Positions 36,636 through 45,441 of a stretch of DNA of 64,000 nucleotides are shown here, piece after piece. How positions within the stretch are numbered: the stretch's first letter is position 1; each line of letters starts with the position of its first letter. The translations under genes were made by a program, and so were the position numbers. The stretch is from assembly GCF_001613445.1 (NCBI RefSeq), contig NZ_BDCJ01000013.1, positions 186,001 through 250,000 on the forward strand. The letters are read 5' to 3'. Below the pieces are notes generated by a model. That model saw nothing but the letters and a program-made list of their open reading frames with translations, was not told the origin of the DNA and did no database searches. The DNA is from Nocardia grenadensis NBRC 108939 (GTDB lineage: Bacteria > Actinomycetota > Actinomycetes > Mycobacteriales > Mycobacteriaceae).

Positions 36636-38042
36636 TCAGACCGGTAGCAGCCGGGACACCACCGCCGTGAGCTGCGCCGCCGACCGGCATTCGTGCATTT
36701 CGATGACCTGCTGGTACCGGTCGGCGGCCGAATCCCCGGATCCCCAGTTGGTGCGCGGTTCCGGGTTCAGCCAGTGCGCGTGCTTGGCGACCTCGACCAG
36801 CTCGCGCAGGGTGGCAAGCTCGGGGTCGCGGTAGTTGGTGCGGGCATCACCCAGGATCAGCAGGGAACTTCGGCTGGTGACAGCGTCGCGGAACGTCTCG
36901 GCGAAGCTCGTCAGCGCACTGCCGTAGTCGGAGTGGCCGTTGAAGCCGACGATATCGGCCTCGGCGAAGATCCGCTGCATGGCTTCGTCGAGCTGGGTGT
37001 GCGGATCGAAGAACCTGGTCACCTCGTCGGTGTGATCGACGAAGGCGAAGATCCGGACCTTCGAGAACTGTTCACGCAACGCGCTCACCAGCAGCAGGGT
37101 GAAATTGCTGAAACCCGCGACCGAACCCGATACATCGCAGAGCAGGACCAGCTCGGGGCGGCCGGGCCGGGGTTTGCGGTTCACCAGATCGATCGGTACC
37201 CCACCGGTGGACATGGACTTGCGCAGGGTTTTGCGCAGATCGATCTCACCCCGCTTGGCGTGCCGGCGGCGCACCGCGAGCCGCGATGCCAGGATCCGGG
37301 CCAGCCGCTGCGTACTGCGCCGCAGTTCGGCCAGCTCCGCCTGCGAGGCCCGCAGGAAATCGACTTCCTCGGCCTGCCGCGGGACCCCATAGGAGGCGAC
37401 CCGTTCCTTACCGATGCGTTCGGCAACCCGCCGCCGGGTCTCCGCCTCCACGGTGCGCCGGAACCTCTCGATGCGGGAGCGAGCGGCCCGGCGCGCGATC
37501 TCGGTATCGAAATCGCTCATCCCGGGCGTGGCCATGGCAGCCAGGATCTGCGCGAGCAACGTCTGCGGCTGCACCTCCTTCAACGCCTGATACGACGAGA
37601 AGGACGCGCCCCGCGCCGACTGGTACTGCCCCAGCTGTTCGACGAGCTGTGCGGCCATCAGCGCCTGTTGTTGACCCGAACCCTCGTCGGCGAGCATTTC
37701 GGCCAGCATGCGCCGCAGTCCGGGGATATCGACCTGGCCGTCGTCGCGGTACGGGATCTCGGCCTCCGCGGCGCCGGCGCGGTCTCCGATGGCCACCGGG
37801 AACCACAGGTCGAAGAGTCCGTCGTAGGTGCCGCGATGGGTGGTGCGCCGCAACAGGGCGCAGGCCAGTCCCTCGCGAACCGACTCGCGGTCCAGCAGGT
37901 CGAGCACCGACAGCACCCGACCCGCGTCCACCGTCTCCGACGGGCCCACGGGTATCCCCCGCGCCCGCAGCGCCTCCACGAAACCGACCAGATGCCCCGG
38001 CAGACCGTGCGGGGCGAGGGGCTGGTCGTCGGTGGCCACCAC
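36636..38042 (-). CDS. CoxE-like von Willebrand factor A domain protein
   Basis: A 468-residue protein. A helical N-terminal half is followed by a VWA domain with the MIDAS motif DVSGS (residues 303-307) and later the Thr/Asp-bearing HSDYGSAL. MoxR AAA+ ATPases with VWA partners form cofactor-insertion or remodelling chaperones. The MoxR gene lies two bases upstream. The target is unknown. Confidence 0.82.
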   Translation of the reverse strand: MVATDDQPLAPHGLPGHLVGFVEALRARGIPVGPSETVDAGRVLSVLDLLDRESVREGLACALLRRTTHRGTYDGLFDLWFPVAIGDRAGAAEAEIPYRDDGQVDIPGLRRMLAEMLADEGSGQQQALMAAQLVEQLGQYQSARGASFSSYQALKEVQPQTLLAQILAAMATPGMSDFDTEIARRAARSRIERFRRTVEAETRRRVAERIGKERVASYGVPRQAEEVDFLRASQAELAELRRSTQRLARILASRLAVRRRHAKRGEIDLRKTLRKSMSTGGVPIDLVNRKPRPGRPELVLLCDVSGSVAGFSNFTLLLVSALREQFSKVRIFAFVDHTDEVTRFFDPHTQLDEAMQRIFAEADIVGFNGHSDYGSALTSFAETFRDAVTSRSSLLILGDARTNYRDPELATLRELVEVAKHAHWLNPEPRTNWGSGDSAADRYQQVIEMHECRSAAQLTAVVSRLLPV

Positions 38043-38044
38043 GG

Positions 38045-38938
38045 TCAGGCCGGTTTCAGATCGGCCAGCGCCCGCTGGTGGTCACTGCGGTGTTTGAGCA
38101 CCACGCCCAGCGTTTCCCGGACGGTGGTGTCGTCGAGTTCGGTGTGCCCGAGCGCGAGCAGGGTGCGGGCCCAGTCGATGGATTCGGCGACCGAGGGCAG
38201 TTTCTTCAACTGCATTCCGCGCAGCACGTGCACGATCCGCACCAGCTGGGTGGCCACCGCCTGGGGAAGTTCCGGGACCCGGCTCGCGAGGATCCGCCGT
38301 TCGAGATCCTCGTCCGGGAAGTCCAGGTGCAGGTAGAGGCAGCGCCGCTTGAGTGCCTCGGACAGTTCCCGGGTGGCGTTGGAGGTGAGGACCACGAACG
38401 GTCTCCGGGTGGCGGTGATGGTGCCCAGCTCCGGCACGGTCACCGCGAAATCACTCAGTACCTCGAGCAGCAGACCCTCGATCTCCACATCGGCTTTATC
38501 GGTCTCATCGATGAGCAGGACCGTCGGGTCGGCCCGGCGGATCGCGGTGAGCAGGGGCCGGGACAGCAGGAATTCCTCGGTGAATACATCCGATTTGGTC
38601 TCGGCCCAGTCGTTCTCGCCGGCGGCCTGGATCCGCAGGATCTGTTTGGCGTGGTTCCATTCGTAGAGCGCCCGCGCCTCGTCGACACCCTCGTAGCACT
38701 GCAACCGCACCAGTTCGGCATCCGCCGTCTGCGCCACGGCCCGCGCCAGTTCGGTTTTTCCGACACCCGCCGGACCTTCGATGAGCAGCGGTTTGCCGAG
38801 CCGATCGGCGAGGAAGACCGAGGTCGCGGTGGCCTTGTCGGCCAGGTATCCGGTCTCGGCGAGGCGGTGCACCACATCATCGACCGATGCGAAGATCGGC
38901 TCCTGAACCGGCGGGGAGGGGGTACTCGCGGGCTCCAT
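38045..38938 (-). CDS. MoxR-type AAA+ ATPase
   Basis: This 297-residue ATPase has Walker A GPAGVGKTEL (near residue 55), Walker B LLIDETDKAD and sensor 1 LTSNATRELSE. It pairs with the VWA protein. ATG 38938 (MEPAST) was preferred to an upstream in-frame start that adds 11 basic residues. Confidence 0.88.
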   Translation of the reverse strand: MEPASTPSPPVQEPIFASVDDVVHRLAETGYLADKATATSVFLADRLGKPLLIEGPAGVGKTELARAVAQTADAELVRLQCYEGVDEARALYEWNHAKQILRIQAAGENDWAETKSDVFTEEFLLSRPLLTAIRRADPTVLLIDETDKADVEIEGLLLEVLSDFAVTVPELGTITATRRPFVVLTSNATRELSEALKRRCLYLHLDFPDEDLERRILASRVPELPQAVATQLVRIVHVLRGMQLKKLPSVAESIDWARTLLALGHTELDDTTVRETLGVVLKHRSDHQRALADLKPA

Positions 38939-39086
38939 CGGGCCGTCCTTCCGTTGAACTCTCCACCCCACGCTACCGGGCGGTTACCCGACCGGCGTCG
39001 CCCCCCGGGGCCGCGAGAGATCCCGCCCCCGGCGCAACGGGACCGGAGGTGAGACGCGAGGCCCCGCGTTCTCGTCGCCGGGGTCG

Positions 39087-40352
39087 TCAGGCGGGGCGGA
39101 TCTGCCCCGAACCCCGCACGACCCACTTCGAGGAGGTGAGTTCCGGCAGCCCCATCGGGCCGCGGGCGTGCAGCTTCTGGGTGGAGATGCCGATCTCGGC
39201 ACCGAAACCGAACTGCTCGCCGTCGGTGAAGGCGGTGGAGGCGTTCACCATAACCGCCGCCGCGTCCACCCGGCGCGAGAATTCGTCGGCCGCGGCCAGT
39301 TCCCCGGTGACGATGGCCTCGGTGTGCCCGGTGCCCCAGGTATTGATGTGTTCGATCGCGGTGTCCAGATCGTCGACGACCTTCACCGCGATATCGAGGG
39401 TCAGGTACTCCTCGCCCCAGTCCTTGTCGGTGGCCGGGACCATCCCGTCGAGATCGCCGTGCAGGGTGACGCCCTTGTCGGCGAGTGCCTTGCTCAGCCG
39501 TGGCAGCGCGGTATCGGCGATGGCCGCGTCGATCAGCACCGTCTCGGCCGCATTGCACACACTGGGGCGGCGGGTCTTGGCGTTGACGAGGATCTCTTCG
39601 GCCATATCCAGATCGGCACCGGAGTGCACGTAGACGTGGCAGTTGCCGGTACCCGTTTCGATGGTCGGCACCCGGGCGTCGCGCACCACCGCGTTGATCA
39701 GGCCCGCGCCACCGCGCGGGATGACCACGTCCACCAGGCCGCGGGCCTGGATCAGGTGGGTCACGCTGGAGCGATCCGAACTCGGCAGCAGCTGGACCGC
39801 GTCGACCGGGAGGCCGACCCCGTTCAGCGCGTCCCGCAGTACGGCGACCAGCGCCGCGTTCGACCGCGCCGCCGAGGACGAGCCGCGTAGCAGCGCCGCG
39901 TTGCCGGACTTCAGCGCCAGTCCGAACGCGTCGACGGTGACATTGGGCCGCGCCTCGTAGACCATGCCCACCACGCCGAGGGGCACCCGGACCTGGCGAA
40001 TCTCGAGTCCGTTCGGCAACGTCGATCCGCGCTCCACGACACCCACCGGATCGGGCAGTCCGGCCACCTGGCGCAGCCCCGAGGCGATGCCGTCGATCCG
40101 GTCCTTGGTCAGCCGCAGCCGGTCCAGCAGCGAATCCTCGGTGCCGGCGGCTTTCGCCGCGACCAGGTCTTCGCCGTTGGCTTCCAGCACGGTGTCGGCG
40201 GCGGCGAGCAGCGCGTCCGCGGCGGCGTGCAGCGCCTCGTTCTTCCGATCGGTGGTGAGCTGGGCGAGGACCCGGGAAGCGACCCGCGCCCGGCGGGCGG
40301 CTTCGTGCACGGCCGCACGCATATCGAACTCAGCGGTGGTCTCTACCGTCAT
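39087..40352 (-). CDS. proA: Gamma-glutamyl phosphate reductase
   Basis: This 421-residue NADPH enzyme makes glutamate-5-semialdehyde for proline. The aldehyde-dehydrogenase fold shows GVVGMVYEARPNVT and the catalytic cysteine in TRRPSVCNAAETVL. The ATG is at 40352, with rbsK divergent 63 bp away. Confidence 0.95.
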   Translation of the reverse strand: MTVETTAEFDMRAAVHEAARRARVASRVLAQLTTDRKNEALHAAADALLAAADTVLEANGEDLVAAKAAGTEDSLLDRLRLTKDRIDGIASGLRQVAGLPDPVGVVERGSTLPNGLEIRQVRVPLGVVGMVYEARPNVTVDAFGLALKSGNAALLRGSSSAARSNAALVAVLRDALNGVGLPVDAVQLLPSSDRSSVTHLIQARGLVDVVIPRGGAGLINAVVRDARVPTIETGTGNCHVYVHSGADLDMAEEILVNAKTRRPSVCNAAETVLIDAAIADTALPRLSKALADKGVTLHGDLDGMVPATDKDWGEEYLTLDIAVKVVDDLDTAIEHINTWGTGHTEAIVTGELAAADEFSRRVDAAAVMVNASTAFTDGEQFGFGAEIGISTQKLHARGPMGLPELTSSKWVVRGSGQIRPA

Positions 40353-40415
40353 GGCCTACAGCCTACGCAGCGGAAAAATCGGTTCTACCGGCACTCACCG
40401 CGCTAGGTTTTCCCC

Positions 40416-41300
40416 GTGACCATCCCACTGATCGCCGTACTCGGCAGTATCAACATGGATCTGGTGACCACCACCGATCACCGGCCCGCACCCGGCGAAA
40501 CGGTCCTGGGCCGCGGCTTCACGATGGTGCCCGGCGGGAAGGGCGCCAACCAGGCGATCGCGGCGAGCCGGGCGGGCGGGCAGGTGATGTTCCTCGGCGC
40601 GATCGGCACCGATGTGTTCGCGCCGCGATTGCGCGCGGTGCTGACCGGGTCCGGGGTCGATACCACCGGGTTGCGCACGATCGAAGGCCCCAGCGGGGTC
40701 GCCTCGATCGTGGTCGATGCCGGTGGCGAGAACTCGATCATCGTGGTAGGCGGTGCCAATACCGGGCTGCGCCGCCTGCGCGCCGGCGATCTCGCCGCCG
40801 TCGCCGCGGCCGATATCCTGCTGTGCCAGCTCGAGGTCCCGGTCCCGACCATCGCGGAAGCGGTGCGGCACGCCCGGGACAATGACACCACTGTGATACT
40901 CAATCCCTCTCCGGCCCAACGCCTTCCGGCGGGTTTGTGGAGCCGGGTGGATGTGGCGGTGGTGAACCGGGGCGAGGCCGAGGACCTGGGCGGCACGCTC
41001 GACCGGGTGCCGCACCTGGTGGTCACGCTCGGCGCGGACGGCGCGCGCCACCGGGGGCCGGACGGCGTGGAGACGACCGTCGCCGGACCGGCGGTCGATG
41101 TCGTCGACACCACCGGCGCGGGTGACACGTTCGCCGGCGCCCTGGCCGTCCGCTGGTCGCGGGGCCCGGCCGCGGCATTGCGTTTCGCCTGCGCCGCGGG
41201 GGCGCTGGCCACCACCGTGCTGGGCGCCAGCGCCGCCATTCCGTGGTGCGCCGATATCGAGGCCGCCCTGTCCGCCGGGCCGGGCGAACCCCCTCCGTGA
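40416..41300 (+). CDS. rbsK: Ribokinase-like PfkB carbohydrate kinase
   Basis: This 294-residue kinase begins with LGSINMDLV and contains the substrate loop PGGKGANQA (near residue 42) and the anion hole/catalytic DTTGAGDTFAGAL (near residue 233), both typical of ribokinase. It would phosphorylate ribose or a related sugar. The same gene follows proA in M. tuberculosis in broad order. Confidence 0.88.
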   Translation: MTIPLIAVLGSINMDLVTTTDHRPAPGETVLGRGFTMVPGGKGANQAIAASRAGGQVMFLGAIGTDVFAPRLRAVLTGSGVDTTGLRTIEGPSGVASIVVDAGGENSIIVVGGANTGLRRLRAGDLAAVAAADILLCQLEVPVPTIAEAVRHARDNDTTVILNPSPAQRLPAGLWSRVDVAVVNRGEAEDLGGTLDRVPHLVVTLGADGARHRGPDGVETTVAGPAVDVVDTTGAGDTFAGALAVRWSRGPAAALRFACAAGALATTVLGASAAIPWCADIEAALSAGPGEPPP

Positions 41301-41453
41301 GACGTCTTCGCTCCCGCTGCCGTCGGCGCACGCCACGACCCCGGACAGCCTGCCGGCACCCCCCGGAAATTCGATCGCCTCCTCGTATCCGGCGGCCTAC
41401 CGTGGAATTACGGCGGCGGATATCGGTCCGCCCCGGAGGGAAGGAACGAGACA

Positions 41454-42671
41454 ATGTTTCCCGTCGAGCTGTCCGGCACCCGGGCACGGACGTTGATGTG
41501 GGCCCACGAGCACGAGATCGAGGCGCAGGCGCTGCAACAGCTGCGCAATATCGCCCGGTTGGAATGGGTCCACGGCGTCCGGGTCATGCCGGATGTGCAC
41601 CTCGGGAAAGGCGCCACGGTCGGTTCGGTGATCGCCATGCGTGACGCCGTCGCTCCGGCCGCGGTGGGCGTGGACATCGGTTGCGGGATGGAGAGCGTGC
41701 GCACCGATCTGACCGCCGCCGACCTCCCCGATGATCTGCGCGCCCTGCGATCGGCGATCGAGGCGGCGGTGCCGGTCGGTTTCGCCGCGCACCGGCACCC
41801 GGTGCCGGTGAACAAGCTGGCGCCCGGACCATCCGGAGTCGCCACCGCGACCCTGCGCACCGGCTGGGACCGGTTCTGGTCGGCGTTCGGCGACCTCGAC
41901 GATGCCGTGGGGTCGCGGGAGTCCAAGGCGCACAAGCAGATGGGTTCGCTGGGCGGCGGCAACCATTTCATCGAGGTGTGCCTGGACCAGGACGATCGGG
42001 TCTGGATCCTGCTGCATTCGGGGAGCCGCAATATCGGCAAGGAGCTGGCCGAACGGCATATGGCGGTGGCGCGCAAGCTGCCGCACAACCAGAACCTGGT
42101 CGACCGCGACCTGGCGGTATTCCTGGCGAACACCCCGGAAATGGCCGCCTACCGACACGATCTGACCTGGGCCCAGGAGTACGCGGCCCGTAACCGCGCC
42201 GTCATGCTCGCACTGGTGTGCGAGGCGGTGCGCAAGCAGTTCTCTACCCGGGAAGTGCTGTTCGATACGCCGGTGTCGTGCCACCACAACTATGTGGCGG
42301 AGGAGAAGATCGACGGCGTGCCCATGCTGGTGACCAGGAAGGGCGCGGTGCGGGCGGGAACGGGCGATATGGCGCTCATTCCGGGCTCGATGGGCACCCG
42401 GTCCTATGTGGTGCGCGGTAAGGGTAATCCGGATTCGTTCCAGTCCGCGTCCCACGGCGCGGGCCGCCGGATGAGTCGTAACGCGGCCAAGCGGCAGTTC
42501 AGCGTCGCGGATCTGATCGCCCAGACCGAGGGTGTGGAGTCACGGAAGGACGCGGGTGTGGTGGACGAGATCCCGGCCGCGTACAAGGACATCGACGAGG
42601 TGATCGACGCCCAGCGCGACCTGGTCGATGTGGTGGCGACGCTGCGGCAGGTTTTGTGCGTGAAGGGCTGA
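41454..42671 (+). CDS. rtcB: RtcB-family RNA-splicing ligase
   Basis: This 405-residue ligase joins 2',3'-cyclic phosphate or 3'-phosphate RNA ends to 5'-OH ends using GTP and Mn2+. The metal-binding DVHLGKG and GVDIGCGM, GGGNHFIE, HSGSRNIG, the guanylation-site region CHHNYV and SHGAGR are all intact. There is no RtcA or RtcR neighbour in the window. Confidence 0.94.
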   Translation: MFPVELSGTRARTLMWAHEHEIEAQALQQLRNIARLEWVHGVRVMPDVHLGKGATVGSVIAMRDAVAPAAVGVDIGCGMESVRTDLTAADLPDDLRALRSAIEAAVPVGFAAHRHPVPVNKLAPGPSGVATATLRTGWDRFWSAFGDLDDAVGSRESKAHKQMGSLGGGNHFIEVCLDQDDRVWILLHSGSRNIGKELAERHMAVARKLPHNQNLVDRDLAVFLANTPEMAAYRHDLTWAQEYAARNRAVMLALVCEAVRKQFSTREVLFDTPVSCHHNYVAEEKIDGVPMLVTRKGAVRAGTGDMALIPGSMGTRSYVVRGKGNPDSFQSASHGAGRRMSRNAAKRQFSVADLIAQTEGVESRKDAGVVDEIPAAYKDIDEVIDAQRDLVDVVATLRQVLCVKG

Positions 42672-42940
42672 GACCGGGATGAGCACGGACTCGATCCACG
42701 GTGCCGGCCTGCCCCGGTAGGTCGAGTAGCGGCACCGGACCGAACGGCGGATGCGCCCGGGTAGCGGCGCGGGCGTTTCCGGTTGCCCGATACCGGGCGC
42801 GGCGCCGGTTCGGATATCGCGCGCGGACAATCGCGCAGTGCTCCGTCCGGGCGCGACGCCGGTCCGGACGACGCGCACCAACGATCCCGCACCCGCTCCA
42901 CCACCCGGGTGAACGTGCAGCGGGATATCGGCGGCGGGTC

Positions 42941-43561
42941 TCAGCCGGGCAGTCCGCGTCGGCGTAGCGCCACGGCGAGCCCGGCCCCCGCCAGCAGGAC
43001 GCCGACCAACAGCATCACCCCGCTCGACAGCCAGGTGTGCAGCACCCGGGAGAGGTCGGCAGACAGGCCGGGCAGCGACGAGATCAGCCGATAGGTCTGT
43101 CCCGGCGCGGCGATCTGGACGGCGGCCGGCAGTGCGCCCCAGATCAGCCCGGCGATCACCGCTGCCGCGGGTTCGTACGCGGCCAGTCCGGCGACGATCA
43201 ATAGCAAAGCCGCCCCGAGCAGCGACTGCGCGGGTGAGAGCCAACGGTCGGTGGTGTCCCACCATCGGCCGGCGGTCGCCGCGCCGTTGGCCGCGATACC
43301 GACCGCAACCGGGGTGATCACGACCGCGAGCAGCGCGGCGAGCGCGGTGCGCCACGACTCCCGCTGCCGGTACCGCGTGGCACCCGGCCTCCCCGGCTTC
43401 CGTCCGGCGGCATCGTCGCCCCGCGGTCCCTGTGCGATTGCGCCCTCGGGCCGCAGCGGCGCATCGTTCTCATCCGGCCGCGGCCGCTGTGCGGCTGCAG
43501 CCGGTCGGGGTCGCTCGCCCGGCGGTGACGGCGCGGTGGGCTGTTCGGGTCGAGAGGTCAT
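42941..43561 (-). CDS. Hypothetical membrane protein with four predicted spans
   Basis: A 206-residue protein. The first 80 residues are proline-, arginine- and acid-rich. Hydrophobic segments follow, starting ALAALLAVVITPVAVGIAA. It ends RRRGLPG. A GGAGGAG site precedes the ATG. I do not recognise a family. Confidence 0.65.
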   Translation of the reverse strand: MTSRPEQPTAPSPPGERPRPAAAAQRPRPDENDAPLRPEGAIAQGPRGDDAAGRKPGRPGATRYRQRESWRTALAALLAVVITPVAVGIAANGAATAGRWWDTTDRWLSPAQSLLGAALLLIVAGLAAYEPAAAVIAGLIWGALPAAVQIAAPGQTYRLISSLPGLSADLSRVLHTWLSSGVMLLVGVLLAGAGLAVALRRRGLPG

Positions 43562-43748
43562 TCGCACTCCTCCGGGCCGGTCGGCGGGTGCGGGCGGTCC
43601 GGTTCCACACCGCGCGCTGCCCCGCACCCTCGCATATCCGAGGTTCGCCGACCACTACGCCGTCCGGCGAACCGGGTGTCCAACCGCCGGAGAGCAGCGG
43701 GCCGACAAGCCGCCGAAGGATTGCAGGGCACCACGGCGGAGCTACATA

Positions 43749-43805
43749 TTGACTAGTTATCAGTCGATGCATACTATCTTGTTGTTATCAGTCGATAACA
43801 ACAAG
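43749..43805 (+). promoter_or_regulatory. DoxX-gene promoter with a perfect 12-bp inverted-repeat operator
   Basis: TTGACT (43749-43754) and TACTAT (43772-43777) are spaced exactly 17 bp. Directly after the -10 lies CTTGTTGTTATC (43778-43789), a 4-nt spacer AGTC, then its exact reverse complement GATAACAACAAG (43794-43805), covering the expected start site. The unit GTTATCAGTCGAT also occurs at 43756-43768 inside the promoter spacer, 28 bp upstream of its second copy at 43784-43796. Two repressor sites are likely. The regulator is not evident in the window. Confidence 0.75.
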
Positions 43806-43859
43806 AATCTGCCCGGCGCCGTGCGACCGGACAACCGACTCCCGCCTCGGAGGAACCGC

Positions 43860-44381
43860 ATGTTCGACACCCTGATGCTGTTCGTGGTCCCCACGCTGGT
43901 CCTGCGGCTACTCGGCCGGATCGGCGTCCGCCGCTTCGACACCTGGCGGGTCAGCGCCGCGCACGGGCTGGCATTCCTGTTCACCATGACCGGACTGGCG
44001 CATTTCATCCCCGACTCGGTCACCGTGATGCCCAGCCACGATGACCTGACGGCCATGGTCCCGTCCTACATCCCGTTCGCGGACTTCGCGGTCTACGCCA
44101 CCGGCGTCCTGGAACTGGCCGGTGCCGTGGGGTTGGTGGTGGCCGCCACCCGCCGCTGGGCCGGCCTGGGTCTCGCGGCGCTGCTCGTGATCATGATCCC
44201 GGCGAATATCCATGCCGCACTGAACGATATTCCGCTCAATGGTGAAGCGGCCACGCCGCTGTGGTTCCGGATACCCGAACAGATCGTGTACTTCACCCTC
44301 GCCCTCTGGGTGGGCGGATTCCTACCCGCGGTACGCCGGGATCGCGGCACCGAGCGGTCGCTCGCGGCCACGGCGCGCTGA
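43860..44381 (+). CDS. DoxX-family membrane protein
   Basis: This 173-residue protein has four hydrophobic spans and the DoxX pattern of a conserved TGLAHF early in the fold and GVLELAGAVGLV in the middle. A GGAGGAA site precedes the ATG. DoxX proteins are often induced by electrophiles or oxidants, which would fit the tight operator upstream. The mechanism is unknown. Confidence 0.8.
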   Translation: MFDTLMLFVVPTLVLRLLGRIGVRRFDTWRVSAAHGLAFLFTMTGLAHFIPDSVTVMPSHDDLTAMVPSYIPFADFAVYATGVLELAGAVGLVVAATRRWAGLGLAALLVIMIPANIHAALNDIPLNGEAATPLWFRIPEQIVYFTLALWVGGFLPAVRRDRGTERSLAATAR

Positions 44382-44396
44382 CCCCGTCCCCTCGGT

Positions 44397-44426
44397 CCCC
44401 GTTGCCGCGCAGCCGCGGGAACGGGG
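44397..44426 (+). terminator. Hairpin after the DoxX gene
   Basis: A 13-bp stem with one mismatch (44397-44409 with 44414-44426) and a 4-nt loop starts 16 bp after the stop. There is no strong T-run, so termination is inferred from stem strength and position. Confidence 0.5.
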
Positions 44427-44444
44427 GCCTTCAGGGAGCAGAGA

Positions 44445-44573
44445 TCAGCCCTGCTGCGTGGGCACCAGGACCAACTCGGCCACATTCAGCCGCGGTGGCA
44501 CCGCGGCGCCGATTCCGCTGGAAGCTCCGATAACCACTGCCACCCGTCCGTTCGGATTCTCGTTGTTCGTCAT
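44445..44573 (-). pseudogene. Short-chain dehydrogenase remnant with an internal deletion
   Basis: The 42-codon frame starts MTNNENPNGRVAVVIGASSGIG, a normal SDR N-terminus with the glycine-rich cofactor loop, then jumps to LNVAELVLVPTQQG, which is the typical SDR C-terminus. About 200 residues of catalytic core are missing, in frame. It faces the regulator at 44677, a common SDR/regulator arrangement. It cannot be an active dehydrogenase. Confidence 0.65.
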
Positions 44574-44676
44574 GCCCTCAACCCTCGGCCCGAGCCGGGC
44601 GGGCTGCCAGGTCGCGGACTTCCTGGTAGTCGGAGGGCCACCCGGCCGGGCCGGGTCCGCACCTACCCTGGAACAC

Positions 44677-45366
44677 ATGCATTCGGACAACCGCCTGGGC
44701 GCGTTCCTGTGGGCCCGTCGTGAACTGGTCCGGCCGGAGGATTTCGGGCTGCCCGACGGCGGGCAGCGGCGGGTCGCCGGTCTGCGGCGAGAGGAGATCG
44801 CGTTACTGGCGGGGGTGAGCGCGGACTATTACATCCGGCTCGAGCTGGGCCGGGACAAACATCCGTCGGAACAGGTGATCAGCGCCCTGGCCCGGGTGTT
44901 CGCGCTGGACGACGAAGGCACGGCCCATCTGCGGGAGCTGGCTCGCCCGGCGCCGGCCCGGCCGAAGCGGTCCCGGCGGCCCGAACGCGTGGCGTCCGGA
45001 CTGCTGCGGCTCATGGATCTGTGGGAGCGGACGCCGGCCCTCGTCCTGGGACGCAGCCTCGACGTCCTGGCGGCCAACCCGCTGGCGGTCGCGGTGAACG
45101 CGTGCTCGGTCCCCGGTATCGATCAGGTGCGGATGGTCTTCCTCGACCCGCGGGCACGCGATGTGTATCCCGAATGGGGCTCGATCGCCGCGGATACGGT
45201 CGCCAGCCTGCGGGCGACGGCGGGCGCCGATGCGGAACCCGGTTCACCGTCCGAACGCGCGTTGTCGCTGCTGGGCAGCCTGACGGCCGCGGAACCCTGG
45301 GGCGCCGGCCCGCCTCCGCCGCCCGCGACGCAGCCGGGCCGGGCCATCGATACGACGCTCGGGTAG
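44677..45366 (+). CDS. XRE-type (MmyB-like) regulator with part of the ligand domain deleted
   Basis: A 229-residue protein. The helix-turn-helix segment LRREEIALLAGVSADYYIRLE (near residue 38) is intact, and the MmyB-like ligand domain begins normally (RTPALVLGRSLDVLAANPLA). At residues 183-187 the sequence jumps from RATAGAD to EPGSPSERALSLLG, the usual C-terminus, leaving out roughly 50-70 residues expected in a 280-290-residue family member. DNA binding may survive; ligand sensing probably does not. Confidence 0.7.
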   Translation: MHSDNRLGAFLWARRELVRPEDFGLPDGGQRRVAGLRREEIALLAGVSADYYIRLELGRDKHPSEQVISALARVFALDDEGTAHLRELARPAPARPKRSRRPERVASGLLRLMDLWERTPALVLGRSLDVLAANPLAVAVNACSVPGIDQVRMVFLDPRARDVYPEWGSIAADTVASLRATAGADAEPGSPSERALSLLGSLTAAEPWGAGPPPPPATQPGRAIDTTLG

Positions 45367-45441
45367 CGTGCTGGGCACGTCGGCAGCAGAGCTCCCCGGT
45401 ACGACGTTCCCGATACCACGCGCCGCGCCGGCCGGGACAGG

